Positions 1 to 7,326 of a DNA stretch of 43,355 nt are shown here, piece after piece; the stretch's first letter is position 1; each line of letters begins with the position of its first letter. The stretch is taken from assembly GCA_019115125.1 (NCBI GenBank), contig DXEG01000016.1:1-43355 (forward strand). The letters run 5' to 3'. Position numbers and translations under genes: made by a program. The notes below the pieces were generated by a model. The model had not been told where the DNA came from. It did not search any database and saw only the letters and a program-made list of their open reading frames with translations. This stretch comes from Candidatus Blautia faecipullorum (GTDB taxonomy: Bacteria; Bacillota; Clostridia; Lachnospirales; Lachnospiraceae).

Positions 1-87
1 ACCATCATCGAAACGCTGAAACGAAGGAACATGGGGATCCTGCAAAATCTGAAACATTTATTTACGGGTACACCGGCTATTTTCTAG
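1..87 (+). CDS. C-terminal end of an unidentified protein (partial)
   Basis: Frame 1 is open from the first base to a TAG at 85-87, giving 28 residues that end in LKHLFTGTPAIF. The tail is too short to assign to a family. A hairpin begins before the stop codon and ends just after it, as expected where a terminator overlaps a gene end. I see the open frame and the hairpin; that this is a real gene is inferred from them. Confidence 0.45.
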   Translation, partial: TIIETLKRRNMGILQNLKHLFTGTPAIF

Positions 88-93
88 CCGGTG
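71..93 (+). terminator. Hairpin at the end of the upstream partial gene
   Basis: CACCGGCT at 71-78 pairs with AGCCGGTG at 86-93 around a 7-nt loop, an 8-bp stem overlapping the stop codon. There is no T-run directly after it. A second hairpin, TTCAGCC at 107-113 with GGCTGAA at 117-123, is followed by a T-rich stretch near 131-137. The two may together end the upstream transcript. Confidence 0.45.
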
Positions 94-269
94 TAAAACC
101 CGTGGGTTCAGCCGGAGGCTGAATAGTTACAATTTTTTGAAAGTCAAAGCTTCCATAGCGTCTGGAAGGAAAGTCCAGGTATAAAATCCCTTCGTTTACA
201 GATACTACTACAGATCAGATAAGGGATAAATACATGCTTATTCAAACAGATAAATTGGAGGAATTTTTT

Positions 270-818
270 ATGAAAGCTACAGGAATAGTGAGAAGAATTG
301 ATGATCTGGGGAGAGTGGTGATTCCGAAGGAAATCCGCAGGACTCTGAGAATTAAGGAGGGTACTCCTCTGGAGATATTTACGGACAGAGAGGGAGAAGT
401 GATCCTGAAGAAATATTCTCCCATTGGCGAGCTGAGTGTTTTTGCCAGGGAATACGCGGAGGCTTTATCACAGGTTACAGGACTGGTTTCCTGTATTACC
501 GATCACGATCAGGTGGTAGCGGCGGCAGGACAGGGAAGCCGGGAATATTCCGGAAAAGAGATCAGCCGGGAGCTGGAGGAGGCGATCACCGCCAGAGAAG
601 GGAAATGTGTCAACGCCAATGAAAAAGGCAAAATTCCGGTAGTGGAAAATCAGAAGGAAATCAACTGCGCGCAGACGATCCAGCCTATTATCTGCGCCGG
701 GGACGCGATAGGAGCCGTCATCCTAATGGGAAAAAATGAGAAGGACGTGTTTGGAAACTCAGAAAGGATGCTGGTGCAGACGGCAGCAGGATTCCTTGGG
801 CGTCAGATGGAGCAGTGA
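270..818 (+). CDS. spoVT: Stage V sporulation protein T (AbrB-like regulator)
   Basis: SpoVT is a DNA-binding regulator that tunes forespore sigma-G genes late in sporulation. The N-terminus (about residues 1-52) is a typical AbrB/SpoVT swapped-hairpin domain starting MKATGIVRRIDDLGRVVIPK. The rest (about 55-182) is the GAF-like sensor region. The 182-residue length matches the Bacillus protein (about 178). An in-frame ATG lies upstream at 234, but GGAGG at 257-261 sits correctly before the ATG at 270, and that start gives the conserved N-terminus. It is a single-gene unit, ended by a hairpin shared with the convergent DAHP synthase gene. It is good evidence that the host forms spores. Confidence 0.93.
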   Translation: MKATGIVRRIDDLGRVVIPKEIRRTLRIKEGTPLEIFTDREGEVILKKYSPIGELSVFAREYAEALSQVTGLVSCITDHDQVVAAAGQGSREYSGKEISRELEEAITAREGKCVNANEKGKIPVVENQKEINCAQTIQPIICAGDAIGAVILMGKNEKDVFGNSERMLVQTAAGFLGRQMEQ

Positions 819-863
819 CCAAAATCCTGAAAAGAGCAATATGCAGTAATTCCTGTGACATAA

Positions 864-927
864 AAAACGGCGGGAGTGCTTACGTCTCTGTTTTGAGAAG
901 AAGAGACAGAAGCCTTACCGCCGTTTT
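864..927. terminator. Bidirectional terminator between spoVT and DAHP synthase
   Basis: AAAACGGCGG at 864-873 pairs with CCGCCGTTTT at 918-927. An inner stem GTCTCT/AGAGAC lies at about 884-907. The A-run and T-run on either side allow termination from both directions, which fits two convergent genes. Confidence 0.75.
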
Positions 928-952
928 GGAAATTATGTACGCAGAGAAATAT

Positions 953-1984
953 TCAACATTTTTCTGCAATATCGTAGAGAAGTCTTTCTGTGTCTTCCCA
1001 GCCAAGGCAGGGATCAGTGATGGAGCAGCCGGGAATCATGTGGTCGCTGATATCCTGACGGCCTTCCAGCAGATAACTTTCGATCATAACGCCTTTCACT
1101 AACCTCTTCAGATCAGAGTTATAATTACGACTGTGAAGAACCTCGCTGACAATACGGATCTGTTCCTTGTACTGTTTGTCAGAATTAGAGTGGTTCACGT
1201 CAATGATCACAGCCGGATTTTTCAGATCCCATTTCGCATATAATTCAGAGAGCCTTATAAGATCCTCATAATGATAGTTGGGAATGGTCTGGCCGTATTT
1301 GTTCACGCCTCCTCTGAGGATAGTGTGAGCCAGCTCATTTCCAGTGGTTTCCACATCATACCCGCGGTATATGAAATGGTGGGGATGCTGGGCGGCCACT
1401 ACGGAATTCAGCATTACGGACAGATCGCCGCTGGTAGGATTTTTCATTCCTACAGGGATGTCCATACCGCTGGCAGTAAGACGGTGCTGCTGGTTTTCCA
1501 CAGAGCGGGCGCCGATGGCCTCATAGGAAAGAACATCATCCAGGTAGCTGCGGTTCTCCGGATAAAGCATCTCGTCAGCGGAAGATAGCCCTGTTTCCTC
1601 CATCACGCGGATGTGCAGCCTGCGGATGGCGATAATGCCGGCCAGCAGGTCGGGCGCCTTATCCGGCTCCGGCTGATGGAGCATTCCCTTATATCCGTCT
1701 CCTGTTGTCCGGGGCTTATTGGTATAAACTCTTGGAATGATCATGAGTTTGTCAGAAACCTGGTCGGAAACCTTTTTCAGGCGGCGGACATATTCACATA
1801 CCGTATCCTCATTATCCGCTGAGCAGGGTCCTACTAGTACCACAAATTTATCAGATTCGCCGCTAAAAATACGGCGGATCTCCTGGTCTCTCAGTTGTTT
1901 TGCTGCTTTCAGACTGTCACTGAGAGGATATTCTGCTTTCAGAACCTCCGGTGAAGGAAGCTGGTGATTCGTTTTCATAGACAT
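953..1984 (-). CDS. aroF: 3-deoxy-7-phosphoheptulonate synthase (class I, AroF/AroG type)
   Basis: This cytoplasmic enzyme condenses phosphoenolpyruvate with erythrose 4-phosphate, the first step of the shikimate pathway. The 343 residues are full length for class I. Family signatures are visible: GPCSADNE (PEP and metal site with the metal-binding Cys), KPRTTGDGYKG (phosphate-binding loop) and DVNHSNS. The first codons read MSMK, so a second ATG two codons in is an alternative start; the Shine-Dalgarno AGGAGGAAA (minus strand, about 1988-1996) serves either. It stands alone. The ribosome-site region is duplicated upstream. Which aromatic amino acid inhibits it cannot be read from the sequence. 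Confidence 0.93.
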   Translation of the reverse strand: MSMKTNHQLPSPEVLKAEYPLSDSLKAAKQLRDQEIRRIFSGESDKFVVLVGPCSADNEDTVCEYVRRLKKVSDQVSDKLMIIPRVYTNKPRTTGDGYKGMLHQPEPDKAPDLLAGIIAIRRLHIRVMEETGLSSADEMLYPENRSYLDDVLSYEAIGARSVENQQHRLTASGMDIPVGMKNPTSGDLSVMLNSVVAAQHPHHFIYRGYDVETTGNELAHTILRGGVNKYGQTIPNYHYEDLIRLSELYAKWDLKNPAVIIDVNHSNSDKQYKEQIRIVSEVLHSRNYNSDLKRLVKGVMIESYLLEGRQDISDHMIPGCSITDPCLGWEDTERLLYDIAEKC

Positions 1985-1988
1985 AGCG

Positions 1989-2063
1989 TTTCCTCCTTAG
2001 CGCCTGTGTTTTCAAGGCATAAAGGTATGCTCCTGAGCATTTCCTCCTTAGCGCCTGTGTTTT
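1989..2063. repeat. Direct duplication of the aroF ribosome-site region
   Basis: A 24-nt sequence beginning TTTCCTCCTTAGCGCC occurs at 1989-2012 and again at 2040-2063, 51 nt apart. On the minus strand the first copy holds the aroF Shine-Dalgarno sequence. The second would place an identical ribosome site 51 nt further upstream with no start codon beside it. Confidence 0.7.
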
Positions 2064-2083
2064 TGGTAACAGCTCAGCTCTCG

Positions 2084-2136
2084 CCATTCGTAAAATCGCA
2101 CTGCGTGCTTACTGTAGCTAACGCCACTGTTTTACT
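2084..2136. repeat. Dispersed intergenic repeat B, copy 1
   Basis: This 53-nt stretch contains GCACTGCGTGCTTACTGT followed by ACGCCACTGT. It matches 12944-12996 base for base at most positions. It is non-coding and lies directly beside a copy of a different palindromic element (repeat A). Confidence 0.7.
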
Positions 2137-2150
2137 CATAAACGGGCGCA

Positions 2151-2225
2151 CAGCTCATACAGATGTCCGATTGCAAAAACATGCAAGTATGTTTTATGCT
2201 TTCCGACCACTGTATGGCTAAACTG
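2151..2225. repeat. Dispersed palindromic repeat A, copy 1
   Basis: This 75-nt element matches 4525-4599 with few changes. Its ends are complementary (CATACAG and CTGTATG), and the centre holds AAAACATGCA...TATGTTTT, so it can fold into one long hairpin. Together with repeats A copy 2 and B it suggests a family of non-autonomous intergenic elements. Confidence 0.75.
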
Positions 2226-2257
2226 CTTTTTCTTCGTTTTGCATTATAGCATGTTCT

Positions 2258-2875
2258 TTATGAAATTTCTACTGGATTCTCCATGGCGTGATATTCCTCC
2301 AGAGTAAGGCCCGTCATGGCAAGGTACGAGGCCAGAGGCTTTGTTACATAGCGGATGTGCCATGGCTCGTAGGGAATCCCGGTGATCGGTTCTTTGTTTT
2401 TTGGATACCGCAGGATGAAGCCGTAGAGAGGGGCATGTCCAGACAGCCAGATCCCTTCCTTTGTTTCCGCGAAGGCTTCGGTTAATTCCATATGGACGGC
2501 GGGGCAGGAAAGATCCAGAGCAAGACCGCTCTGATGCTCGCTGGTTCCCGGGGCGGCCACATAGGAATATTTTACACCTTCCGCGCCGTTCCAGGTTTTA
2601 CGCTTCTCTTCTGGCGGCGCGGTACAGGAGCCGGCGGCATAAAGCTCCGCCTGCCGTTTATAGGACCTGTATCCGGAAATACAGTAAAGGTTCAGTCCCT
2701 CCCTCCGGCTTCGGGATATCAGCTCCAGCACAGCGTAGGCTGCTTTTTCTTCAAGGAGCCGTTTCTGCTCTCCGGGAAGCGCGTCGAAAGGAAGACCGAT
2801 ATCTACCAGATTGTCAGGAATATAATTTTCAGGAAGCGGATGTTCCCTGTTGATCAGTCTATAATATTTGTCCAT
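2258..2875 (-). CDS. VanY-like D-alanyl-D-alanine carboxypeptidase (peptidase M15B)
   Basis: M15B enzymes are zinc peptidases that trim the terminal D-alanine (or related bonds) of peptidoglycan peptides. The 205-residue protein shows the family motifs SGYRSYKRQAELY, GTSEHQSGLALDLS (zinc His and Asp) and EPWHIRYV (catalytic Glu and zinc His). No signal peptide or membrane segment is visible at the N-terminus, MDKYYRLINREHPLP, so export is unexplained; the protein may act inside the cell or leave by another route. It follows pncB on the same strand after 53 nt. A strong hairpin covers its ribosome site, so its expression is probably conditional. Confidence 0.88.
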   Translation of the reverse strand: MDKYYRLINREHPLPENYIPDNLVDIGLPFDALPGEQKRLLEEKAAYAVLELISRSRREGLNLYCISGYRSYKRQAELYAAGSCTAPPEEKRKTWNGAEGVKYSYVAAPGTSEHQSGLALDLSCPAVHMELTEAFAETKEGIWLSGHAPLYGFILRYPKNKEPITGIPYEPWHIRYVTKPLASYLAMTGLTLEEYHAMENPVEIS

Positions 2876-2920
2876 AAAAATCCCCCCTTACCTCCTATGA
2901 TATGATGGAGTGAGGGGGGA
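2876..2920 (-). terminator. pncB terminator that overlaps the next gene's ribosome site
   Basis: TCCCCCC at 2881-2887 pairs with GGGGGGA at 2914-2920. The stem continues through TTA/TGA and CTCC/GGAG (2892-2895 with 2907-2910) around an 11-nt loop with one bulge, about 14 bp in all. On the minus strand the stem is followed at once by TTTTT and then the ATG of the M15 peptidase. The 3' arm holds that gene's Shine-Dalgarno GGAGGTAAGGGGGG. Confidence 0.75.
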
Positions 2921-2928
2921 TATGACTT

Positions 2929-4392
2929 TTAATCAAGGGCTTTGGAACTCATTTCCTCCAGAAGATTCTTCTTCAGGTCAAACAACTGCTGGGAGAGATC
3001 TACATAGACCTTCTGAGGATTCACAAGACGGCGGGATTCGTCCCAGAGAGTATTCTGCTCCTTCAGGCAGTATTCGCGAAGCTCCATGACCTCCGGAGAA
3101 GTGTAAACCCGTTTTCCCTGACGGATGACAGGGATGAGAAGCTCCCGGAGCTCGTAGGTGCCGCCGAGAACCTTGGTCTTTTTCCAGGTATCCACGGGAT
3201 CGAAGATGATCATGGTTTCCTCGGGATCGAAATGCTCGTCCGCAAGACAGATCAGATCCGCTTTGATTTTTCCTGTGGTTTTGCTGTAAATACGATAAAT
3301 GGTCTTGTCGCCGGGATTGGTAACCTTTTCTGTGTTTTCGGAAAGCTTGATCTTGGGAGTAAAGGTATTGCTTCCGGCATCCTTCACCGCGGCAAGCTTG
3401 TAGACGCCGCCGAACGCGGGATTATCCTTACTTGTGATAAGATTCGTGCCTACGCCCCAGGAATTGATCTTGGCGTCCTGCGTCTTCAGGCTGTCTATAA
3501 GATACTCGTCCAGATCGCTGGAAGCGGAGATTACGGCGTCGTCGAATCCGGCGGCCGCCAGCATCTTATAGGCCTCCTTGGAAAGATAAGCCAGATCCCC
3601 GCTGTCGATGCGGATTCCGTATTTTGTAAGCTTTACTCCCTCCTCACGCATTTCCTCAAAAACACGGATGGCGTTGGGAACGCCGGATTTCAGCACGTCG
3701 TAGGTATCCACCAGAAGGGTGCAGGAATTGGGATACATTTTTGCGTAGGTTTTGAAGGCGGTGTATTCATCGGGAAAGCTCATGATCCAGCTATGGGCGT
3801 GGGTACCCAGGACGGGCATGTGGAACATCTGTCCTGCCAGAACATTGGAGGTTCCCACACAGCCAGCGATCACGGCCGCCCGGGCTCCGTAAATACCGGC
3901 GTCCGGTCCCTGAGCTCTTCTGAGGCCGAATTCCATTACTCCGTCCCCGCGGGCCGCATAGCAGACCCTGGCCGCCTTTGTGGCAATGAGGCTCTGATGG
4001 TTGATGATATTAAGAATGGCTGTCTCTACAAGCTGGGCCTCCATGATGGGGGCGATAACTTTTACAATGGGTTCCCGGGGAAAAACAACCGTTCCTTCCG
4101 GTATGGCGTAAATATCTCCTGTAAAATGAAAGGAACCTAAATATTCCAGAAAATCCTCCTGAAAAATGTGAAGGCTTCTCAGGTAATCTATATCCTCTTC
4201 TGTGAAGTGAAGATTCTCAATATATTCGATCATCTGCTCCAGCCCGGCTGTGATGGCAAAGCTGCCGCCGCAGGGATTGGTGCGGTAAAACATATCAAAA
4301 ATGACAGTCTGGTTCGTAGGATTTTTAAAATAACCCTGCATCATGGTCAGCTCATAAAGATCCGTGAGCAGAGTCAGATTGTTTGCTCTCAT
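2929..4392 (-). CDS. pncB: Nicotinate phosphoribosyltransferase
   Basis: PncB converts nicotinate and PRPP (with ATP) to nicotinate mononucleotide in NAD salvage. The 487-residue protein begins with the typical LLTDLYELTMMQGYF and FDMFYRTNPCGGSFAITAG. It keeps EFGLRRAQGPD (with the His/Arg-rich active-site region), GTHAHSW and RIDSGDLAYLSKEA (phosphate-binding loop). The length is that of the long bacterial form. A clear AGGAGAACCATC precedes the ATG on the minus strand. A terminator just downstream separates it partly from the M15 peptidase gene. The 328-nt upstream gap holds a repeat A copy and no recognisable operator. Confidence 0.95.
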   Translation of the reverse strand: MRANNLTLLTDLYELTMMQGYFKNPTNQTVIFDMFYRTNPCGGSFAITAGLEQMIEYIENLHFTEEDIDYLRSLHIFQEDFLEYLGSFHFTGDIYAIPEGTVVFPREPIVKVIAPIMEAQLVETAILNIINHQSLIATKAARVCYAARGDGVMEFGLRRAQGPDAGIYGARAAVIAGCVGTSNVLAGQMFHMPVLGTHAHSWIMSFPDEYTAFKTYAKMYPNSCTLLVDTYDVLKSGVPNAIRVFEEMREEGVKLTKYGIRIDSGDLAYLSKEAYKMLAAAGFDDAVISASSDLDEYLIDSLKTQDAKINSWGVGTNLITSKDNPAFGGVYKLAAVKDAGSNTFTPKIKLSENTEKVTNPGDKTIYRIYSKTTGKIKADLICLADEHFDPEETMIIFDPVDTWKKTKVLGGTYELRELLIPVIRQGKRVYTSPEVMELREYCLKEQNTLWDESRRLVNPQKVYVDLSQQLFDLKKNLLEEMSSKALD

Positions 4393-4515
4393 GATGGTTC
4401 TCCTTCTTAGAAACGAAAATCTTCCGTATGTCTGCGGTGCTGAATTTATCCTCTCTGTACAAGAGCATATACGGTCGATAAAGTGTAAATTTTGCGCCCT
4501 TGGACAGAGAGGGTA

Positions 4516-4603
4516 GTATCAGCTCAGCTCATACAGATGTCCGCTCGCAAAAACATGCAGGCATGTTTTATGCTTCCCGACCACTGTATGGCTGCACTGA
4601 TAC
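4516..4603. repeat. Dispersed palindromic repeat A, copy 2
   Basis: The core at 4525-4599 matches 2151-2225. In this copy the palindrome extends outward: GTATCAG at 4516-4522 pairs with CTGATAC at 4597-4603. It occupies the middle of the 4393-4720 gap between the divergent pncB and cfa genes. I see nothing else in that gap beyond AT-rich promoter-like sequence. Confidence 0.75.
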
Positions 4604-4720
4604 GAATTTTAGAATATTTTTATTATCATAGCCATAAATGAATTATAGTATAAAAAAATCCGTCTTTCAATAAATCTTTGTAAAAAAGGGCAATAATAAG
4701 ATGAAAGGAATGGTGAGAAA

Positions 4721-5884
4721 ATGATAGCAGAACAGGGTATGATTTCTTTTTTAAAAAAATTTGACAAGCATCCTTTTTTGATAAAATGCGGCGGAAAGGA
4801 GTATCAGGTTGGGGAGGGAGATCCTGTTTTTACTGTCAGGATCAACAAAGAAATTCCTCTCAGGTCTCTTATGACCAGCACCTCGATTGCTCTGGGAGAA
4901 GCATATATGGACGGGGATCTGGAAGCAGAGGGAGACCTCTATCATGCTCTTGATAATTTCCTGGGGCAGATGGGAAAATTTTCCACAGATCAGAAAGCGT
5001 TAAAGAAGCTTATATTTACTTCTTCTTCCAGGAGAAATCAGGAAAAAGAGGTGCGCAGCCACTATGACATCGGAAATGATTTTTACCGTCTGTGGCTGGA
5101 CGAGACGCTGAGCTACTCCTGCGGATATTTTATGAACGAAAACGATACACTGTATCAGGCTCAGGTAAATAAGGTGGATTATATTCTGAGGAAGCTTTAT
5201 CTGAAAGAGGGAATGACTCTTCTGGATATCGGATGCGGATGGGGCTTTCTTCTGATCGAGGCCGCCAAGAAATATAAGGTACACGGAACGGGAATTACTC
5301 TAAGTGAGGAACAATATAAGGAATTTAAAAGCCGTATTGAAAAAGAAAATCTTCAGGAATATATCCATGCGGAGCTGATGGATTACCGGGATCTGCCTGA
5401 AATGGGAGTACAGTTTGACCGCGTGGTAAGCGTTGGAATGGCTGAGCATGTGGGACGTGATAATTATAAGCTTTTTCTGGACTGCGCGAAAGCATCTCTG
5501 AAGGAGGGCGGCCTGTTCCTGCTGCATTTTATCAGCGCTTTGAAGGAGTATCCGGGAGACGCCTGGCTCAGGAAATATATTTTCCCGGGAGGAACCGTCC
5601 CCAGTCTTCGTGAAATGCTGTCTGCTGCTGCGGAGGATGATTTTCATACAATGGATGTGGAAAATCTCCGTCTTCATTATAACCGTACTCTTCTCTGCTG
5701 GAGAAAAAATTATCTGGAGCATCTGGAGGAAGTACGGCAGATGTTTGATGAACGCTTTGTCCGCATGTGGGATCTTTATCTGGCGGCCTGCGCCGCCGCC
5801 TTCCATAATGGAATTATTGATCTGCACCAGATTCTTATGACAAAGGGGATTAATAATGATCTGCCCATGACAAGGTGGTATTGA
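4721..5884 (+). CDS. cfa: Cyclopropane-fatty-acyl-phospholipid synthase
   Basis: Cfa adds a methylene group from S-adenosylmethionine across double bonds of membrane phospholipid acyl chains, at the inner face of the membrane. The 387-residue protein shows VRSHYDIGNDFYRLWLDE, SYSCGYF (conserved Cys), the SAM-binding LLDIGCGWGFLLIEA and GMAEHVGRDNY. HFIS and NRTLLCW near the C-terminus are also family signatures. The length matches the family. The start has a weak upstream GAAAGGAATGG ribosome site. It is monocistronic and divergent from pncB. Confidence is high for family and reaction. Confidence 0.94.
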   Translation: MIAEQGMISFLKKFDKHPFLIKCGGKEYQVGEGDPVFTVRINKEIPLRSLMTSTSIALGEAYMDGDLEAEGDLYHALDNFLGQMGKFSTDQKALKKLIFTSSSRRNQEKEVRSHYDIGNDFYRLWLDETLSYSCGYFMNENDTLYQAQVNKVDYILRKLYLKEGMTLLDIGCGWGFLLIEAAKKYKVHGTGITLSEEQYKEFKSRIEKENLQEYIHAELMDYRDLPEMGVQFDRVVSVGMAEHVGRDNYKLFLDCAKASLKEGGLFLLHFISALKEYPGDAWLRKYIFPGGTVPSLREMLSAAAEDDFHTMDVENLRLHYNRTLLCWRKNYLEHLEEVRQMFDERFVRMWDLYLAACAAAFHNGIIDLHQILMTKGINNDLPMTRWY

Positions 5885-5943
5885 CAAAAGGCATCCTCCT
5901 GAGTCCAACCTTTTCCAACAGTTCTGCCTCATGATGAAAAATG

Positions 5944-5981
5944 CTGCCCGATAGTAAAATTAACGTTTTGCTGTCAGGCAG
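5944..5981 (+). terminator. Possible hairpin downstream of cfa
   Basis: CTGCCCGATAG at 5944-5954 can pair with CTGTCAGGCAG at 5971-5981 with one mismatch and one wobble. No clear T-run follows, so termination here is only possible. Confidence 0.35.
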
Positions 5982-6145
5982 TATAAGAAATAAAAGAGTT
6001 TGAGTAGACGTTTTAATAAATATAAAAGCAGAGTATATTTAATATTTGATAATAGCATTTTTAATATATTGCATAATAATATATACTTAACATAACAAAA
6101 ATACAATAAATTAAACAAATTATATGAGAGGGGGATGTGAATATA

Positions 6146-7324
6146 ATGTATATTTTTAACAATACATTAGACCATCGCTATAATAATTCATATCGTTGGG
6201 AACAGCCTGAAGGAAGAGATGATATTCTGGGAATGGGAACAGCCGACCTGGATTATTTTTGTGCGCCATGTATTAGGGATGCAACAAAAATAGTCAGTGA
6301 TGAGAATACATTTAATTACAGAAAAAAGCCGGCTAAGTATTACGAGGCTATTATTAGCTGGTTTAAAAGAAGGCATAACATGAGGGTTGACCGTAAATGG
6401 ATTCGGGAGCTCCCGAGCACGATAGGTTCTATTAGGCTGGCTTTAGGTGCATACTGTCGTTTGGGAGATTATGTTTTGATGCAGTCCCCATATTTTACTC
6501 CAATAGAGATGGCGATAAAGGGGGCCGGGTGTCATCTCCTGCGCAATCCAATGAATTTAATAAATGGAAGATATGAATTGGATTTGGAAGACTTTGAAGA
6601 AAAGATAAAAAAGTATCGCCCTGCTATGTTTATTCTGGTAAGTCCACAAAACCCTACAGGACGGGTGTTTTCCTTGGATGAACTAAAAAGGATGGTGGAT
6701 ATTTGCTATAAGTACAGGGTAATGATTTTGTCAGATGAGGTACATTTTTTAATTACATACGATGGACTTAAACATATTCCGATATTAGATGTATCTGATA
6801 AAGCAAAAGAAATTTGTATTCAGCTTTTCAGTTTCAGTAAGGGATTTAATATGATGAGCCTGCCGCATGCTATGATTTTGATTGCTGATGACGGATTGAG
6901 AAAACGGTGGGATGATTATCTGCTTCCTTATGACTTTCATTACGCATCAAACTCTTTTAGTATTGCGGCGGTTACTGCGATTGCATCTGGGAAAGGCGAT
7001 GAATGGCTGGTTGAGGCTAATGATTATTTGAAAAGAAATCGAGACCTTTTTATAGATTTGATTGATAAAAAACAAATTCCAATCATTCCTTTGAAACCTG
7101 AAGCAGGATTTTTATTTTGGATTGACTGCCGTAAGACAGGTATTGCACCAGAACAGTTGGGAAAATTTTTCTTGGAAAAAGCAAGAATTAGCTTGAATAA
7201 TGGATTGGATCATGGAGAGGAAGGTAGGGGATTTATTCGTTTAAATTTTGGTGTTACTGAAGAGGTGCTCCGTGAATCTGTAAAACGAATGGAGGCTATG
7301 TTTTTTAATAAGGAGGGACACTAA
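6146..7324 (+). CDS. PLP-dependent aminotransferase / MalY-PatB-like C-S lyase
   Basis: This fold-type I PLP enzyme most resembles the MalY/PatB group, which cleaves cystathionine or cysteine conjugates by beta-elimination. Visible motifs are GMGTADLDYF near the N-terminus, LVSPQNPTGRVF, LSDEVHF (cofactor Asp) and LFSFSKGFNM with the Schiff-base Lys at about 232. The frame can start at GTG 6137, but GAGAGGGGG at 6126-6134 is better spaced for the ATG at 6146. It heads an operon with an NhaC-type antiporter (2-nt gap) and ridA. RidA removes the enamine/imine products that such lyases release, which supports a beta-elimination role. The exact substrate is unknown. The gene is AT-rich compared with flanking regions. 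Confidence 0.82.
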   Translation: MYIFNNTLDHRYNNSYRWEQPEGRDDILGMGTADLDYFCAPCIRDATKIVSDENTFNYRKKPAKYYEAIISWFKRRHNMRVDRKWIRELPSTIGSIRLALGAYCRLGDYVLMQSPYFTPIEMAIKGAGCHLLRNPMNLINGRYELDLEDFEEKIKKYRPAMFILVSPQNPTGRVFSLDELKRMVDICYKYRVMILSDEVHFLITYDGLKHIPILDVSDKAKEICIQLFSFSKGFNMMSLPHAMILIADDGLRKRWDDYLLPYDFHYASNSFSIAAVTAIASGKGDEWLVEANDYLKRNRDLFIDLIDKKQIPIIPLKPEAGFLFWIDCRKTGIAPEQLGKFFLEKARISLNNGLDHGEEGRGFIRLNFGVTEEVLRESVKRMEAMFFNKEGH

Positions 7325-7326
7325 AG

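Noticed and set aside
160-185. RNase P RNA fragment, from GGAAGGAAAGTCCAGG
   Set aside because: It resembles one conserved RNase P segment, but spoVT begins about 90 nt later, leaving no room for the rest of the RNA.
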